NCBI GenBank assembly: GCA_030386875.1
Contig: CM059577.1
Span: 23,261,038 to 23,325,037, forward strand
Length of the DNA: 64,000 nt
Direction of reading: 5' to 3'
Source: Morinoia aosen
Taxonomy: Eukaryota; Arthropoda; Malacostraca; Amphipoda; Talitridae
Shown here: positions 36,436 to 49,779 of the stretch, one piece after another
Position numbering within the stretch: the stretch's first letter is position 1
How the letters are laid out: the number at the start of each line of letters is the position of its first letter
Notes under the pieces: generated by a model
What the model saw: only the letters and a program-made list of their open reading frames with translations
What the model was told of the DNA's origin: nothing
Database searches by the model: none
Made by a program: the position numbers and the translations under genes

Positions 36436-36760
36436 TGGTGACGTGGTCTTTGTGTGAGTCTTTGTTGTGTGTGTGTAATTCTTAGTGACATTGGTCTCTG
36501 TATGAGTCTTTGTTGTGTGTGTGTAATTCTTAGTGACATTGGTCTTTGTGTGAGTCTTTGTTGTGTGTGTGTAATTCTTAGTGACATTGGTCTTTGTGTG
36601 AGTTATTGATGTGTATGTATAATTCTTATTGACATTGGTCTTTGTGTGAGTTATTGTTGCGTGTTTATAATTCTTATTGACATCATTCACATTAACATTA
36701 TATTTTATGTGAGTGACTGCTGTGCAACTCTTATACGATATTACATTCACGTCTCGTAGT
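36436..36760. repeat. 48-bp GT-rich minisatellite array A19 (about 7 copies)
   Basis: The unit is TTTGTGTGAGTCTTTGTTGT, then GTGTGTGTAATTCTTAGTGA, then CATTGGTC. Copies diverge toward the right end. It begins about 80 nt after the E4 donor, so intron 4 starts GU-rich. Confidence 0.93.
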
Positions 36761-37225
36761 AGGCACACATAACGTAAGTGCACAATTGTTACAGGGATTC
36801 TACTGTATTTTCCAGTATTGGTGGGTGTCGTCTACCTGACCTGAATTGCGGCCATAATGGCATCAGCCGCAAAAGTATTACACATAAAGAATCCCAATAT
36901 CAGTTAAAATAATCCAACAGATCTAAAGAATTTCACAACTTGTGAAAACATAGATCACATCACGAGTAATTTCAAGTTCGTCTTCAGTATTAGCCCCTGC
37001 TAATATATACTTTTTTCGATATTACCTTCATAACCTTTTTGGAGATTGTGAGTTCTTGTGGTTTAGAGTGTAGGTCAATTGGAGAGCTTGCAGTTCAAAA
37101 AAGCATTTGAGGATGTTCCACATTAATTGTTCCGATGTTTGGATGTTCCAATGAAACCTAATGTTGATGTTCCTCAGGGAATGGTTATAATGTATTTAAA
37201 ATATGTACTTATTTTAACGACGAAA
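36761..37225. other. Unique AT-rich intronic spacer
   Basis: No feature is recognised. Confidence 0.55.
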
Positions 37226-40200
37226 TCTCACACACCTCACCACAATGACACAACTCACACACCCTCACCACAATGGTGCAACTCACACACCTCATCACAA
37301 TGACGCAAATCACACACCTCACCACAATGACGCAACTCACACACCCTCACCACAATGACACAACTCACACACCCTCACCACAATGACGCAAATCACACAC
37401 CTCACCACAATGACGCAACTCACACACACCTCACCACAATGACACAACTCACACACCCTCACCACAATGGCGCAACTCACACACCTCATCACAATGACAC
37501 AAATCACACACCTCACCACAATGACGCAACTCACACACCCTCACCACAATGACGCAACTCACACACCTCACCACAATGGCGCAACTCACACACACCTCAC
37601 CACAATGACACAACTCACACACCCTCACCACAATGGCGCAACTCACACACCTCATCACAATGACGCAACTCACACACCTCACCACAATGACACAACTCAC
37701 ACACCCTCACCACAATGACGCAACTCACACACCTCACCACAATGGCGCAACTCACACACCCTCACCACAATGGCGCAACTCACACACCTCACCACAATCA
37801 CGCAACTCACACACCCTCACCACAATGGCGCAACTCACACACCCTCACCACGATGACGCAACTCACACACCCTCACCACAAGGGCGCAACTCACACACCC
37901 TCACCACAATGACGCAACTCACACACCCTCACCACAATGGCGCAACTCACACACCTCACCACAATGGCGCAACTCACACACCCTCACCACAATGACGCAA
38001 CTCACACACCCTCACCACAATGGCGCAACTCACACACCTCACCACAACGACGCAACTCACACACCCTCACAACAATGGCGCAACTCACACACCCTCACCA
38101 CAATGGCGCAACTCACGCACCCTCATCACAATGACGCAACTCACACACCCTCACCACAATGGCGCAACTCACACACCCTCATCACAATGACGAAACTCAC
38201 ACACCTCACCACAATGGCGCAACTCACACACCCTCATCACAATGGCGCAACTCACACACCTCACCACGATGGCGCAACTCACACACCCTCATCACAATGG
38301 CGCAACTCACACACCCTCACCACAATGACGCAACTCACACACCTCACCACAATGACGCAACTCACACACCCTCACCACAATGACGCAACTCAAACACCCT
38401 CACCACAATGACACAACTCACACACCCTCACCACAATGACGCAACTCACACACCCTCACCACAATGACGCAACTCACACACACACCTCACCACAATGACA
38501 CAACTCACACACCCTCACCACAATGACGCAACTCACACACACACCTCACCACAATGGCGCAACTCACACACCCTCACCACAATGGCGCAACTCACACACC
38601 TCACCACAATGACGCAACTCACACACCCTCACCACAATGTCGCAACTCACACACCCTCACCACAATGACGCAACTCACACACCCTCACCACAATGGCGCA
38701 ACTCACACACCCTCACAACAAAGACGCAACTCACACACCCTCACCACAATGGCGCAACTCACACACCTCACCACAATGGCGCAACTCACACACCCTCACC
38801 ACAATGACGCAACTCACACACCCTCACCACAATGGCGCAACTCACACACCTCACCACAACGACGCAACTCATACACCCTCACAACAATGACGCAACTCAC
38901 ACACCCTCACCACAATGGCGCAACTCACACACCCTCACCACAATGGCGCAACTCACACACCCTCATCATAATGACGAAACTCACACACCCTCACCACAAT
39001 GACGCAACTCACACACCCTCACCACAATGACAGAACTCACACACCCTCACCACAATGACGCAACTCACACACCCTCACCACAATGACGCAACTCACACAC
39101 CCTCACCACAATGACGCAACTCACACACCCTCACCACATTGACGCAACTCACACACCCTCACCACAATGACGCAACTCAAACACCCTCACCACAATGACG
39201 CAACTCACACACCCTCACCACAATGACGCAACTCACACACCCTAACCAAAATGACGAAACTCACACACCTCACCACAATGACGCAAGTCTCACACACCTC
39301 ACCACAATGACGCAACTCACACACCCTCACCACAACGACGCAACTCACACACCCTTACCACAAACACGCAACTCACACACCCTCACCACAATGACGCAAC
39401 TCACACACCCTCATCACAATGATGCAACTCACACACCCTCACCACAATGACGCAACTCACACACCCTCACCACAATGACGCAACTCACACACCCTCACCA
39501 CAATGACGCAACTCACACACCCTAACCAAAATGACGAAACTCACACACCTCACCACAATGACGCAAGTCTCACACACCTCACCACAATGACGCAACTCAC
39601 ACACCCTCACCACAACGACGCAACTCACACACCCTTACCACAAACACGCAACTCACACACCCTCACCACAATAACGCAACTCACACACCCTCATCACAAT
39701 GACGCAACTCACACACCCTCACCACAATGACGCAACTCACACACCTCACCACAATGACGCAACTCACACACCCTCATCACAATGACGCAACTCACACACC
39801 CTCACCACAATGATGCAACTCACACACCCTCACCACAATGAGGCAACTCATACACCATCATCACAATGAAACAACTCACACACCCTCACCACAATGACGC
39901 AACTCACACACCCTCATCACAATGACGCAACTCACACACCTCACCACAATGACGCAACTCACACACCCTCACCACAATGACGCAACTCACACACCCTCAT
40001 CACAATGACGCAACTCACACACCTCACCACAATGGCGCAACTCACACACCCTCATCACAATGGCGCAACTCACACACCCTCACCACAATGACGCAACTCA
40101 CACACCTCACCACAATGACGCAACTCACACACCCTCACCACAATGACGCAACTCAAACACCCTCACCACAATGACACAACTCACACACCCTCACCACAAT

Positions 40201-41408
40201 GACGCAACTCACACACCCTCACCACAATGACGCAACTCACACACCTCACCACAATGACGCAACTCACACACCCTCACCACAATGACGCAACTCACACACC
40301 CTCACCACAATGACGCAACTCACACACCCTCACCACAATGATGCAACTCACACACCCCACCACAATGACGAAACTCACACACCCTCATCACAATGACGCA
40401 ACTCAAACACCCTCACCACAATGACACAACTCGCACACCCTCACCACAATGACGCAACTCACACACCCTCACCACAATGACGCAACTCACACACCTCACC
40501 ACAATGACGCAACTCACACACCCTCACCATAATGACGCAACTCACACACCCTCACCACAATGACGCAACTCACACACCCTCATCACAATGATGCAACTCA
40601 CACACCCCACCACAATGACGAAACTCACACACCCTCATCACAATGACGCAACTCACACACCCTCATCACAATGACGCAACTCACACACCCTCACAACAAT
40701 GACGCAACTCACACACCCTCACCACAATGACGCAACTCACACACCCTCACCACAATGACGCAACTCACACACCCTGATCAGAATGACGCAACTCACACAC
40801 CCTCATCACAATGACGCAACTCACACACCCTCATCACAATGACGCAACTCACACACCCTCATCACAATGACGCAACTCACACACCCACTCTCACCACAAT
40901 GACGCAATTCACACATCCTCACCACAGCGACACAACTCACACATCCTCACCACAACGACACAACTCACACACCCTCACCACAACGACACAACTCACACAC
41001 CCTCATCACAATGACGCAACTCACACACCCTCACCACAATGACCCAACTCACACACCCTCATCACAACGACACAACTCACACACCCTCACCACAATGACG
41101 CAACTCACACACCCTCACCACAATGACGCAACTCACACACCCTCACCACAATGACGCAACTCACACACCCTCACCACAATGACGCAACTCACACACCCTC
41201 ACCACAATGACGCAACTCACATGCCTCACCACAATGGCGCAACTCACACACCCTCACCACAATGACGCAACTCACACACCCTCACCACAATGACGCAACT
41301 CACACACCCTCACCACAATGACGCAACTCACACACCCTCACCACAATGACGCAACTCACACACCCTCATCACAATGACGCAACTCACACACCCTCACCAC
41401 AACGACGC
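37226..41408. repeat. 28-bp CA-rich minisatellite array A20 (about 149 copies)
   Basis: The unit is CTCACACACCCTCACCACAA followed by TGACGCAA. Common variants drop a C (CACACCTCACC, 27 bp), change ATGAC to ATGGC, or change CACCAC to CATCAC. A 10-unit block at 39223-39450 is repeated nearly exactly 280 bp later. The variant ATGGCGCAA is frequent before about 39000 and rare afterwards. Confidence 0.97.
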
Positions 41409-41670
41409 AGCGTTTTACACACTGTAGTTGGTTAAAAACTTCTAATCGTAATCCATTAGAGAACTATTACAGCTGCACAAAAATATCAACATTCAGTTTT
41501 TACTCCATGGTCATTTAATGTTATATCTGAGATGTAAAATACAATAAACGTCTCGTAAAAAACTAATAGAGAACACCTGATTTTTGTTCTGTGATCTTTA
41601 AAACACCCTTAAAAAGTATTAAATAGAATAATTTCTCTCACAAATACTAACATGGAAATTTCTGCACTAT
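41409..41670. other. Unique spacer between arrays A20 and A21
   Basis: AT-rich, with no feature recognised. Its last 10-20 bases grade into the first 82-bp unit. Confidence 0.55.
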
Positions 41671-44600
41671 GACCATTTACCGCCACCACAGAAGTGCTAA
41701 ACGACATCGTTTATTGTGCAACAACTGATTGAAAGCACCTCACTTCACTCTTTGACCATTTCATGCCCCCACAGAAGTGCTAAAGACATCGTTTATTGTG
41801 CAACAACTGATAGAAAGCACCTCACTTCACTCTATGACCATTTACCGCCCCCACAGAAGTGCTAAAGACATCGTTTATTGTGCAACAACTGATAGAAAGC
41901 ACCTCACTTCACTCTATGACCATTTACCGCCTCCACAGAAGTGCTAAAGACATCATTTATTGTGCAACAACTGATAGAAAGCACCTCACTTCACTCTATG
42001 ACCATTTACCGCCCCCACAGAAGTGCTAAAGACATCGTTTATTGTGCAACAGCTGATAGAAAGCACCTCACTTCACTCTATGACCATTTACCGCCCCCAC
42101 AGAAGTGCTAAAGACATCATTTATTGTACAACAACTGATAGAAAGCACCTCACTTCACTCTATGACCATTTACCGCCCCCACAGAAGTGCTAAAGACGTC
42201 ATTTATTGTACAACAACTGATAGAAAGCACCTCACTTCACTCTATGACCATTTACCGCCCCCACAGAAGTGCTAAAGACATCGTTTATTGTGCAACAACT
42301 GATAGAAAGCACCTCACTTCACTCTATGACCATTTACCGCCCCCACAGAAGTGCTAAAGACATCATTTATTGTGCAACAACTGATAGAAAGCACCTCACT
42401 TCACTCTATGACCATTTACCGCCCCCACAGAAGTGCTAAAGACATCATTTATTGTGCAACAACTGATAGAAAGCACCTCACTTCACTCTATGACCATTTA
42501 CCGCCCCCACAGAAGTGCTAAAGACATCGTTTATTGTGCAACAACTGATAGAAAGCACCTCACTTCACTCTATGACCATTTACCGCCCCCACAGAAGTGC
42601 TAAAGACATCATTTATTGTGCAACAACTGATAGAAAGCACCTCACTTCACTCTATGACCATTTACCGCCCCCACAGAAGTGCTAAAGACATCATTTATTG
42701 TGCAACAACTGATAGAAAGCACCTCACTTCACTCTATGACCATTTACCGCCCCCACAGAAGTGCTAAAGACATCATTTATTGTGCAACAACTGATAGAAA
42801 GCACCTCACTTCACTCTATGACCATTTACCGCCCCCACAGAAGTGCTAAAGACATCATTTATTGTACAACAACTGATAGAGAGCACCTCACTTCACTCTA
42901 TGACCATTTACCGCCCCCACAGAAGTGCTAAAGACATCATTTATTGTGCAACAACTGATAGAAAGCACCTCACTTCACTCTATGACCATTTACCGCCCCC
43001 ACAGAAGTGCTAAAGACATCGTTTATTGTGCAACAACTGATAGAAAGCACCTCACTTCACTCTATGACCATTTACCGCCCCCACAGAAGTGCTAAAGACA
43101 TCATTTATTGTGCAACAACTGATAGAAAGCACCTCACTTCACTCTATGACCATTTACCGCCCCCACAGAAGTGCTAAAGACATCATTTATTGTGCAACAA
43201 CTGATAGAAAGCACCTCACTTCACTCTATGACCATTTACCGCCCCCACAGAAGTGCTAAAGACATCATTTATTGTGCAACAACTGATAGAAAGCACCTCA
43301 CTTCACTCTATGACCATTTACCGCCCCCACAGAAGTGCTAAAGACATCATTTATTGTGCAACAACTGATAGAAAGCACCTCACTTCACTCTATGACCATT
43401 TACCGCCCCCACAGAAGTGCTAAAGACATCATTTATTGTGCAACAACTGATAGAAAGCACCTCACTTCACTCTATGACCATTTACCGCCCCCACAGAAGT
43501 GCTAAAGACATCATTTATTGTACAACAACTGATAGAAAGCACCTCACTTCACTCTATGACCATTTACCGCCCCCACAGAAGTGCTAAAGACATCATTTAT
43601 TGTGCAACAACTGATAGAAAGCACCTCACTTCACTCTATGACCATTTACCGCCCCCACAGAAGTGCTAAAGACATCGTTTATTGTGCAACAACTGATAGA
43701 AAGCACCTCACTTCACTCTATGACCATTTACCGCCCCCACAGAAGTGCTAAAGACATCATTTATTGTGCAACAACTGATAGAAAGCACCTCACTTCACTC
43801 TATGACCATTTACCGCCCCCACAGAAGTGCTAAAGACATCATTTATTGTGCAACAACTGATAGAAAGCACCTCACTTCACTCTATGACCATTTACCGCCC
43901 CCACAGAAGTGCTAAAGACATCATTTATTGTGCAACAACTGATAGAAAGCACCTCACTTCACTCTATGACCATTTACCGCCCCCACAGAAGTGCTAAAGA
44001 CATCATTTATTGTGCAACAACTGATAGAAAGCACCTCACTTCACTCTATGACCATTTACCGCCCCCACAGAAGTGCTAAAGACATCATTTATTGTGCAAC
44101 AACTGATAGAAAGCACCTCACTTCACTCTATGACCATTTACCGCCCCCACAGAAGTGCTAAAGACATCATTTATTGTACAACAACTGATAGAAAGCACCT
44201 CACTTCACTCTATGACCATTTACCGCCCCCACAGAAGTGCTAAAGACATCATTTATTGTGCAACAACTGATAGAAAGCACCTCACTCCACTCTATGACCA
44301 TTTACCGCCCCCACAGAAGTGCTAAAGACATCATTTATTGTACAACAACTGATAGAAAGCACCTCACTTCACTTAATGACCATTTACCGCCCCCACAGAA
44401 GTGCTAAAGACATCATTTATTGTGCAACAACTGATAGAAAGCACCTCACTTCACTCTATGACCATTTACCGCCCCCACAGAAGTGCTAAAGACATCATTT
44501 ATTGTACAACAACTGATAGAAAGCACCTCACTTCACTCTATGACCATTTACCGCCCCCACAGAAGTGCTAAAGACATCATTTATTGTGCAACAACTGATA

Positions 44601-44726
44601 GAAAGCACCTAACTCCAGTCTATGACCATTTACCGCCCCCACAGAAGTGCTAAAGACATCATTTATTGTGCAACAACTGATAGAAAGCACCTAACTCCAG
44701 TCTATGACCATTTACCGCCTCCACAG
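41671..44726 (+). repeat. 82-bp array A21: tandem copies of the exon E5 3' splice site
   Basis: Copies start with GACCATTTACCG at 41671, then at 41754 and every 82 bp to 44706. That makes 37 complete copies plus a final one that continues into exon E5. Each unit contains CTATGAC (branch-point-like, A about 20 nt before the AG), a C-rich tract, CCACAG, and then AAGTGCTAAA, which are the first bases of E5. The first copy and the real exon share AAGTGCTAAACGAC; internal copies lack one C (CTAAAGAC). Homogeneity is very high, suggesting recent expansion or homogenisation. Every copy is a potential decoy acceptor. Confidence 0.97.
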
Positions 44727-45060
44727 AAGTGCTAAACGACCCTCGGGCGATGAAATTCTACTACAACGAAGGCTTCGAGGCCGACGAGCCAGACTTCACT
44801 GACGCGAGTTTCCCGTTGGGGCGGACAGTCTACCGGGCGAACCCCGGCTTTGTTGAGGCTGCCTCCTCTGCCAGGCCGCCGAGCGGGGCCAGCGCGCCTC
44901 CCGGTGGGGCCAGCGCACCTCCTAGTGGTTCCAGCGCGCCCCCCAGTGGTGCCAGCGCACCTCCTAGTGGTGCCAGCGCGCCCCCCAGTGCTGTCACGGC
45001 CCCCATACCGGTGTTGAAGAGCAGCCTCAAGAGGCGGCACCTGCGCGACGCCGCCGGGGG
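44727..45060 (+). CDS. Exon E5: main cytoplasmic exon with a coding minisatellite
   Basis: It enters in phase 1, completing Glu, and encodes VLNDPRAMKFYYNEGFEADE, then PDFTDASFPLGRTVYRANPG, then a Ser/Ala/Pro repeat region, then KSSLKRRHLRDAAG. It leaves in phase 2 at GG|GTGAGT, a consensus donor; without splicing the frame stops at once (GGG TGA). The first 45 codons look conserved in style (aromatic and acidic residues, NPGF turn). Codons at about 44880-45000 are five to six copies of a 7-residue motif like SAPPSGA. GC content is much higher than in flanking sequence, as in the other exons. The acceptor is the last unit of array A21. Confidence 0.87.
44881..45000 (+). repeat. Coding 21-bp minisatellite in exon E5
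   Basis: The GCCAGCGCGCCTCCCGGTGG-type unit of 21 bp occurs about five times and encodes SAPPSGA-like heptads without breaking frame. The C-terminal cytoplasmic tail thus carries a probably disordered Pro/Ser/Ala linker whose length may vary between alleles. Confidence 0.85.
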
Positions 45061-48000
45061 GTGAGTTGGCGAGCAGAACGTTCAAGGGAGTTGCAGAAGG
45101 CATATACTGTTAGTTTCAAGAGGTATAGGCTGTAATTTGCAGGGGGTAGAGAAGGTTGCGGGGAAAAAAGGCTCTACAAGTGAAGCAAGCCGGCGAGTTG
45201 GTGGTTTTCGAACGAAAACTCAACACTTCACTGTGTATTTACTTGTACTGCTACATTTTAAAGCAGTTTGTCTTTACACTCAAGGAGATACAACAACTCC
45301 ATCTATGGGAATCAGTGCTCCTAGTGGGAAGATGTGAGGCCTCGAGTTGAAGGTTAGGTACGTTTTTTTCCTTTTTCTTAAATAGAAAAGAATTTTTGTT
45401 TCGTTACTGACCGCCATTCGTCGGTTCACTGCAATCATTCTTTTCACCTCCTATTACTTTCTAATTCAACTGTCACCTTCTTTATTAATTTCTTTCAAAC
45501 TTACTATTTCTTTCGCAAGGTACGGGGACACACCTGCAAAAATTCCATTTTCTCCTGATTCCATGCTAAGTGGTATTTTCCTCCTCCCCCTCTAGGAACA
45601 TCCTTTTCTTGGATTAGGGGCTTAAACAAACTCACAATCTACTCAAAAATAATCGCATCCTTAACATTTGAATTTATCACGGCAATTTTTCACTCCTCAC
45701 TGGTGTAAGGAGAGTCGCGTCGATGAGGTGATTTAACCCTCGATAGGGAAAGAGAAAGCTGTAGAAATGTTAGAGAGGAAAGATACAGAGAAAGAGAGAA
45801 TAAAAGAAGAAGAAAATATCCTTAACTGCATTAACTTGATCAACATGGGGATAGTAACGACTTATGAGAAATTTAATCATTTTATTCATAGTAAACCCGG
45901 GATTTAGCAAGTTCGATTATAGTTGTGAATGAGAGCGTGACACCGTACAACCAAATAATTATTACGAGATTCCACAAATAATGTATCAACACTAATATGG
46001 GCACAGTACAAAATGGAAATTGTAAATATTTTATTTAGATCCCATACATTGTTCTTTGAACACAAGGCACACTCTGCGAAAGAAGAGCCGCCACCCGCAG
46101 TGAATGCACGCCACATTTTTTTTTCGAATACAATAATTGAGCACGGGACGGTCCGCATTTTTCGTTCACGTCCTTATGAACGACACCAAGAATATGACCA
46201 TAGTTTTTACACTAGCATCACTTTTTAAAATAGTCTTCACCGCTCACGTTTAACTAGCCCTGATGTTGTCTGATTTTCTTTTTCTTGCGATACCCCAATC
46301 CCGTATTTCGAAAAATTGCGTTGTCTTCACTCTTATCAGCCACACGGGAAAAAACACTGATTCCCATCATTGATGGGTTGCGGATTGCCGAGATGAATAG
46401 CCCCCTTGAAATTTTACCACGTGCATGGTAGCACCTTCTCGTTCGCACACCATAGGTTCCTCGTGGCGTTTTCGTGCAGCGCCCACGCCTTTCTCCCGGT
46501 TGGCCAAGTTTAGGTTCTGCATCGCATCTTTTTGGATAACACAGCGGTGAACAGCACTTCCAGATTTCACTGAAAAAGAATCCCTAAGTTTTAAAGCTCC
46601 ACTTTATATACCAAACCAGCCCCTCGTTCTAGATCCTTTTCGAAAGGCCGAAGCCGAATTTCGCGCTCTCGAGCATCTCTCAACATTCCTTCCCGTTAAC
46701 ATCTAAATTTTATAAGCATATCTTTTACCCTTATCCCTTAGTGTAGCATACTTCTCAAATTAGAATTGAATTTGTATCTCTCATTTTTCAAAGGAAAATT
46801 TTGTCCACAAGGTCTGTTTGAAGGATGCTTTCCCACGCTTTACCTCCTTGAGCTACCCCAACACACATGACCCTGCGCCATGAGGCAACTCTCATCCTTG
46901 TCCTCTTTCCCGGCGTAGTAATATTTGAATCTTTCTAATTGATGGCGTAGATTTCCCTTGTTTTGTAGTTACACTACATTTTGAACGCTCCATTTTACAA
47001 CGGCAAAAGGAATTAAAAAGTAAGTGCTCATTGAGTAGAATGGTTTCTTCCATAATCTCCCCAGCCCGCCATCATAGTTTCCTCCGATCACCGAAAGAAC
47101 TGCCTACACTGATATATGTTTCGGGCCATCTTGGGATATCAAACCAGCGGCGTTCTTTCCTAAAGAGTAACAATCTACCCACTGTTTCTGTTTTTTCTCC
47201 TGCACGAAAATGACAGACTAATGATCAACCAGCTGGACCCAAGAAAATCCCACGGTCAATTACACCGCAAAACTATCTAGACCCGGGAAAAAATGTGCAA
47301 GTATATTTTCAATTGAATACCCGAACCTATCCTAACCTATCCTACTGTCATATCCTAAACCAACTTAACAATTATAATCTACCGTGAGTTTAAGGTAGTT
47401 ATGCCAGCAGAAAAAGTAGTTGCAGTTCCCTACCGGTTATTTGCACAAAGTTAGTAACGCACAGAATTAAAAGCAGCCTCACCATAGTGGTCATATTAGC
47501 AGCCTTAAGTCAGTTCACTTAGCACTCAGTCTAGAGTAGGCAAGTGAGATGAGAGAGTGGGAACATAGAAAAGATAACTAAATCTAGATAAATTTAGGGT
47601 AAATGTTAACTTAGTTTAGTATACTAAACTATGTTCGTTTGCTCATATTCCAATACAAGCGCGCGCTAACGAGAGTGTTTTGAACTATGCGTCACAAAGA
47701 TTGTGTTTTCTTAGTTACGTATATTAATTTGCATTTTCAAAATCAAATTAATCAACGCAAAGAAGGGAACGCATTTTTTTAGTGCTTTTCTCTCAATCAC
47801 TTTTCTTCCGACATATGAATCATTCTTTCATTTTTTATTCCAGTTTTGAAATGTTTTTGTTAGTCTTGTGTGGTAATTTTTAGTTTCTTACGCTCGTGAG
47901 TCCATGATGACAACACTATTTTAGGTAGTTAACTTTTTGTACTGTTCCAGCTATGTTGAAAATGTTACGGCTAGCATTGCACAAGAATCCTTCTCATGTC

Positions 48001-48149
48001 TTTGACTCCAGTGAACTATTTTATGCCAGTATTATTAGCATAAGTAGGAAATATCCTAAATTTTTGTTATGGTGAATATTTATCTCTCTCCGAGCTCATC
48101 ATTTAGCTTACTAGTTGATGCGTTAGAATGAAAAATTTTCCCAAGTCTC
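45061..48149. other. Intron 5, unique AT-rich part
   Basis: No array is present here, unlike other introns of the gene. Several open frames of 60-85 codons (for example 45904-46158 and 46367-46570, minus) show no recognisable domain. A short CCTATCCTAA-type repetition at 47320-47360 is degenerate. Confidence 0.5.
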
Positions 48150-49030
48150 AAAGGTCAACCTCTTATTTTTTTGCGGTCCCACTCTGGTCCTTCACCTTCA
48201 ACACTCATTAAAAGCCAGTCATCCACAGGTCTCCCAATTCTAACTCGAATAATTTTTTGCACACTTCGTTTCCTTGCATGCCTCAAACATATTGTCTCCC
48301 ATTGGCTTACACCCAGATTTAATTCAAAAATTTCCTTTACCCACCTGCTACTCTAGATTTTCTTTATTCTCACCTTATAATTCAACACAGCTGTTATCAT
48401 TTGTTCTGAAAATAGGCTCCACCCTAGGTCACCTCTAATAGCTTCTGTAGCTGTCCATTTTGGAGCACCCAATGCTAGACGTCTTACACTATTCTGAATC
48501 ACATCCAGCTCTTCAAGATCACTTCCATTCCAGGCTAAAGCACTCATACCATACATGAACTAAGTACAGCAACGTACTTCCACATTCCTCTCGTACATTC
48601 ATACTTGTTTGTTCTGTACCTGGCCACGCTACTTTACCGTCCACACCACTGCATAGCTTTAGCCCCTTTCTCACCCTTAGTTCTAGTGCACCCACCCATC
48701 TTCACTTATCATACAACTTAGATATTTTATTTTGCTTTACCAATTCTGATTTCTCCAATATTCCACAGTCTGTCCCTGTCAGTCTCATCACTATTTATAA
48801 CCATAACCTTATTTTAATCAGCACCAAAGTTTATCTGGAAATCTGTACTATATCCATTCACAATGTCAATTCTTTGTAGTTCATGCCCAGATTTGCTAAC
48901 CACAACCACATCATCGGCATATAACGCAACTCAGTCCCTCCTTACCAATTTTTAGTCCTAAGCCAGTCATTCTCAATCGAACCGCTAATTCATCTGTATG
49001 CAATCCAAAAACAAATAACAATCTTTTATT
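48150..49030 (-). mobile_element. LINE fragment (C), reverse transcriptase C-terminal half
   Basis: On the minus strand, YADDVVVVS at 48921-48895 is the catalytic YxDD box of a non-LTR reverse transcriptase. It is followed by KSGHELQRIDIV, then ALAWNGSDLEELDVIQNSVR, then LALGAPKWTATEAIRGDLGW at 48556-48400. After a stop at about 48355, homology-like sequence continues (WVKEIFELNLGVSQWETICL) to about 48150. There are several frameshifts and stops, and the 5' part is absent, so it is a dead 5'-truncated copy. The LALGAPKWTATEAIRGD wording is familiar from arthropod LINEs (recalled, not searched). It lies antisense in intron 5. Confidence 0.78.
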
Positions 49031-49321
49031 TCATTTGGACCCTCCTTCCTCAGAGACCAACCAACATCAATTCTGTGTTGATAAACGGCCAAATAATCTA
49101 CCGTTCAAAATTTTTACTGCATTCATCAGCATATGCCTCAATATTTATCATTTGTTGGCTGAGTTTAAAACTTGTAAGCTTAGTTCTATTTCAAACCACA
49201 CACATGAAAAAGGGCTGGTGTTGAAATATTTATCTTCGTGGTGGTGATACTCGAGTTGTTGAGAAAACATCGTCTTCTGTGGTGCTATCATTTAAAAATG
49301 AATGTCTCTCATGACTTCCAG
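49031..49321. other. Intron 5 end
   Basis: Unique sequence ending ATGACTTCCAG, the E6 acceptor. No other feature. Confidence 0.55.
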
Positions 49322-49402
49322 AAAGCTACCGGCAGTCGAGGAGGCAGAAAGCGACGATGGCGACGACGTCACCACACTGCAGCTTCGGCCCTCGAATAGA
49401 AG
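49322..49402 (+). CDS. Exon E6: acidic cytoplasmic segment
   Basis: It enters in phase 2 (completing Gly) and encodes KLPAVEEAESDDGDDVTTLQ and then LRPSNR, leaving in phase 2 at AGAAG|GTGATA. The frame is GC-richer than the flanks and the phases match both neighbours. The segment is acidic and probably unstructured. This is the only internal exon without a tandem array beside either splice site. Confidence 0.8.
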
Positions 49403-49779
49403 GTGATAATCATTCATTCATAACATAAAATAATCAAAGAGGATGCCACGTCATGATTGTCGTACAGGTTAAATTTTGACGACTGTATCATCAATCTAGT
49501 TTCATGTCCGATTTGATGATAATCGTGTTTTACATGTGTATTGTTGATTTTAAACTTAACCAAATGCGCTCTCTTCATTCGTGATCATTAGCAATCTTAG
49601 AAAATGAACAAAAATTCTTTCAGTGTGCATTTCAATTTAACTGGATTCAGGCTTAGTTTCAAGTCAGTTTAAATCATCCGATACCTCTTTCTTCCCCCTA
49701 ATCCCAGTCCATTTGAAATGAACTTAATTCATATTAGTTCACTTCAATCCTATGTGATTTATGATAAATTCATCTCCAA
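49403..49779. other. Intron 6, unique first part
   Basis: No feature is recognised. Confidence 0.5.

Noticed and set aside
37226-41408. CRISPR-like regular direct repeats
   Set aside because: Units are contiguous with no unique spacers, and the DNA is eukaryotic.
47320-47360. Internal telomere-like CCTAA repeats
   Set aside because: Only a few degenerate CCTATCCTAA words; not a telomeric array.
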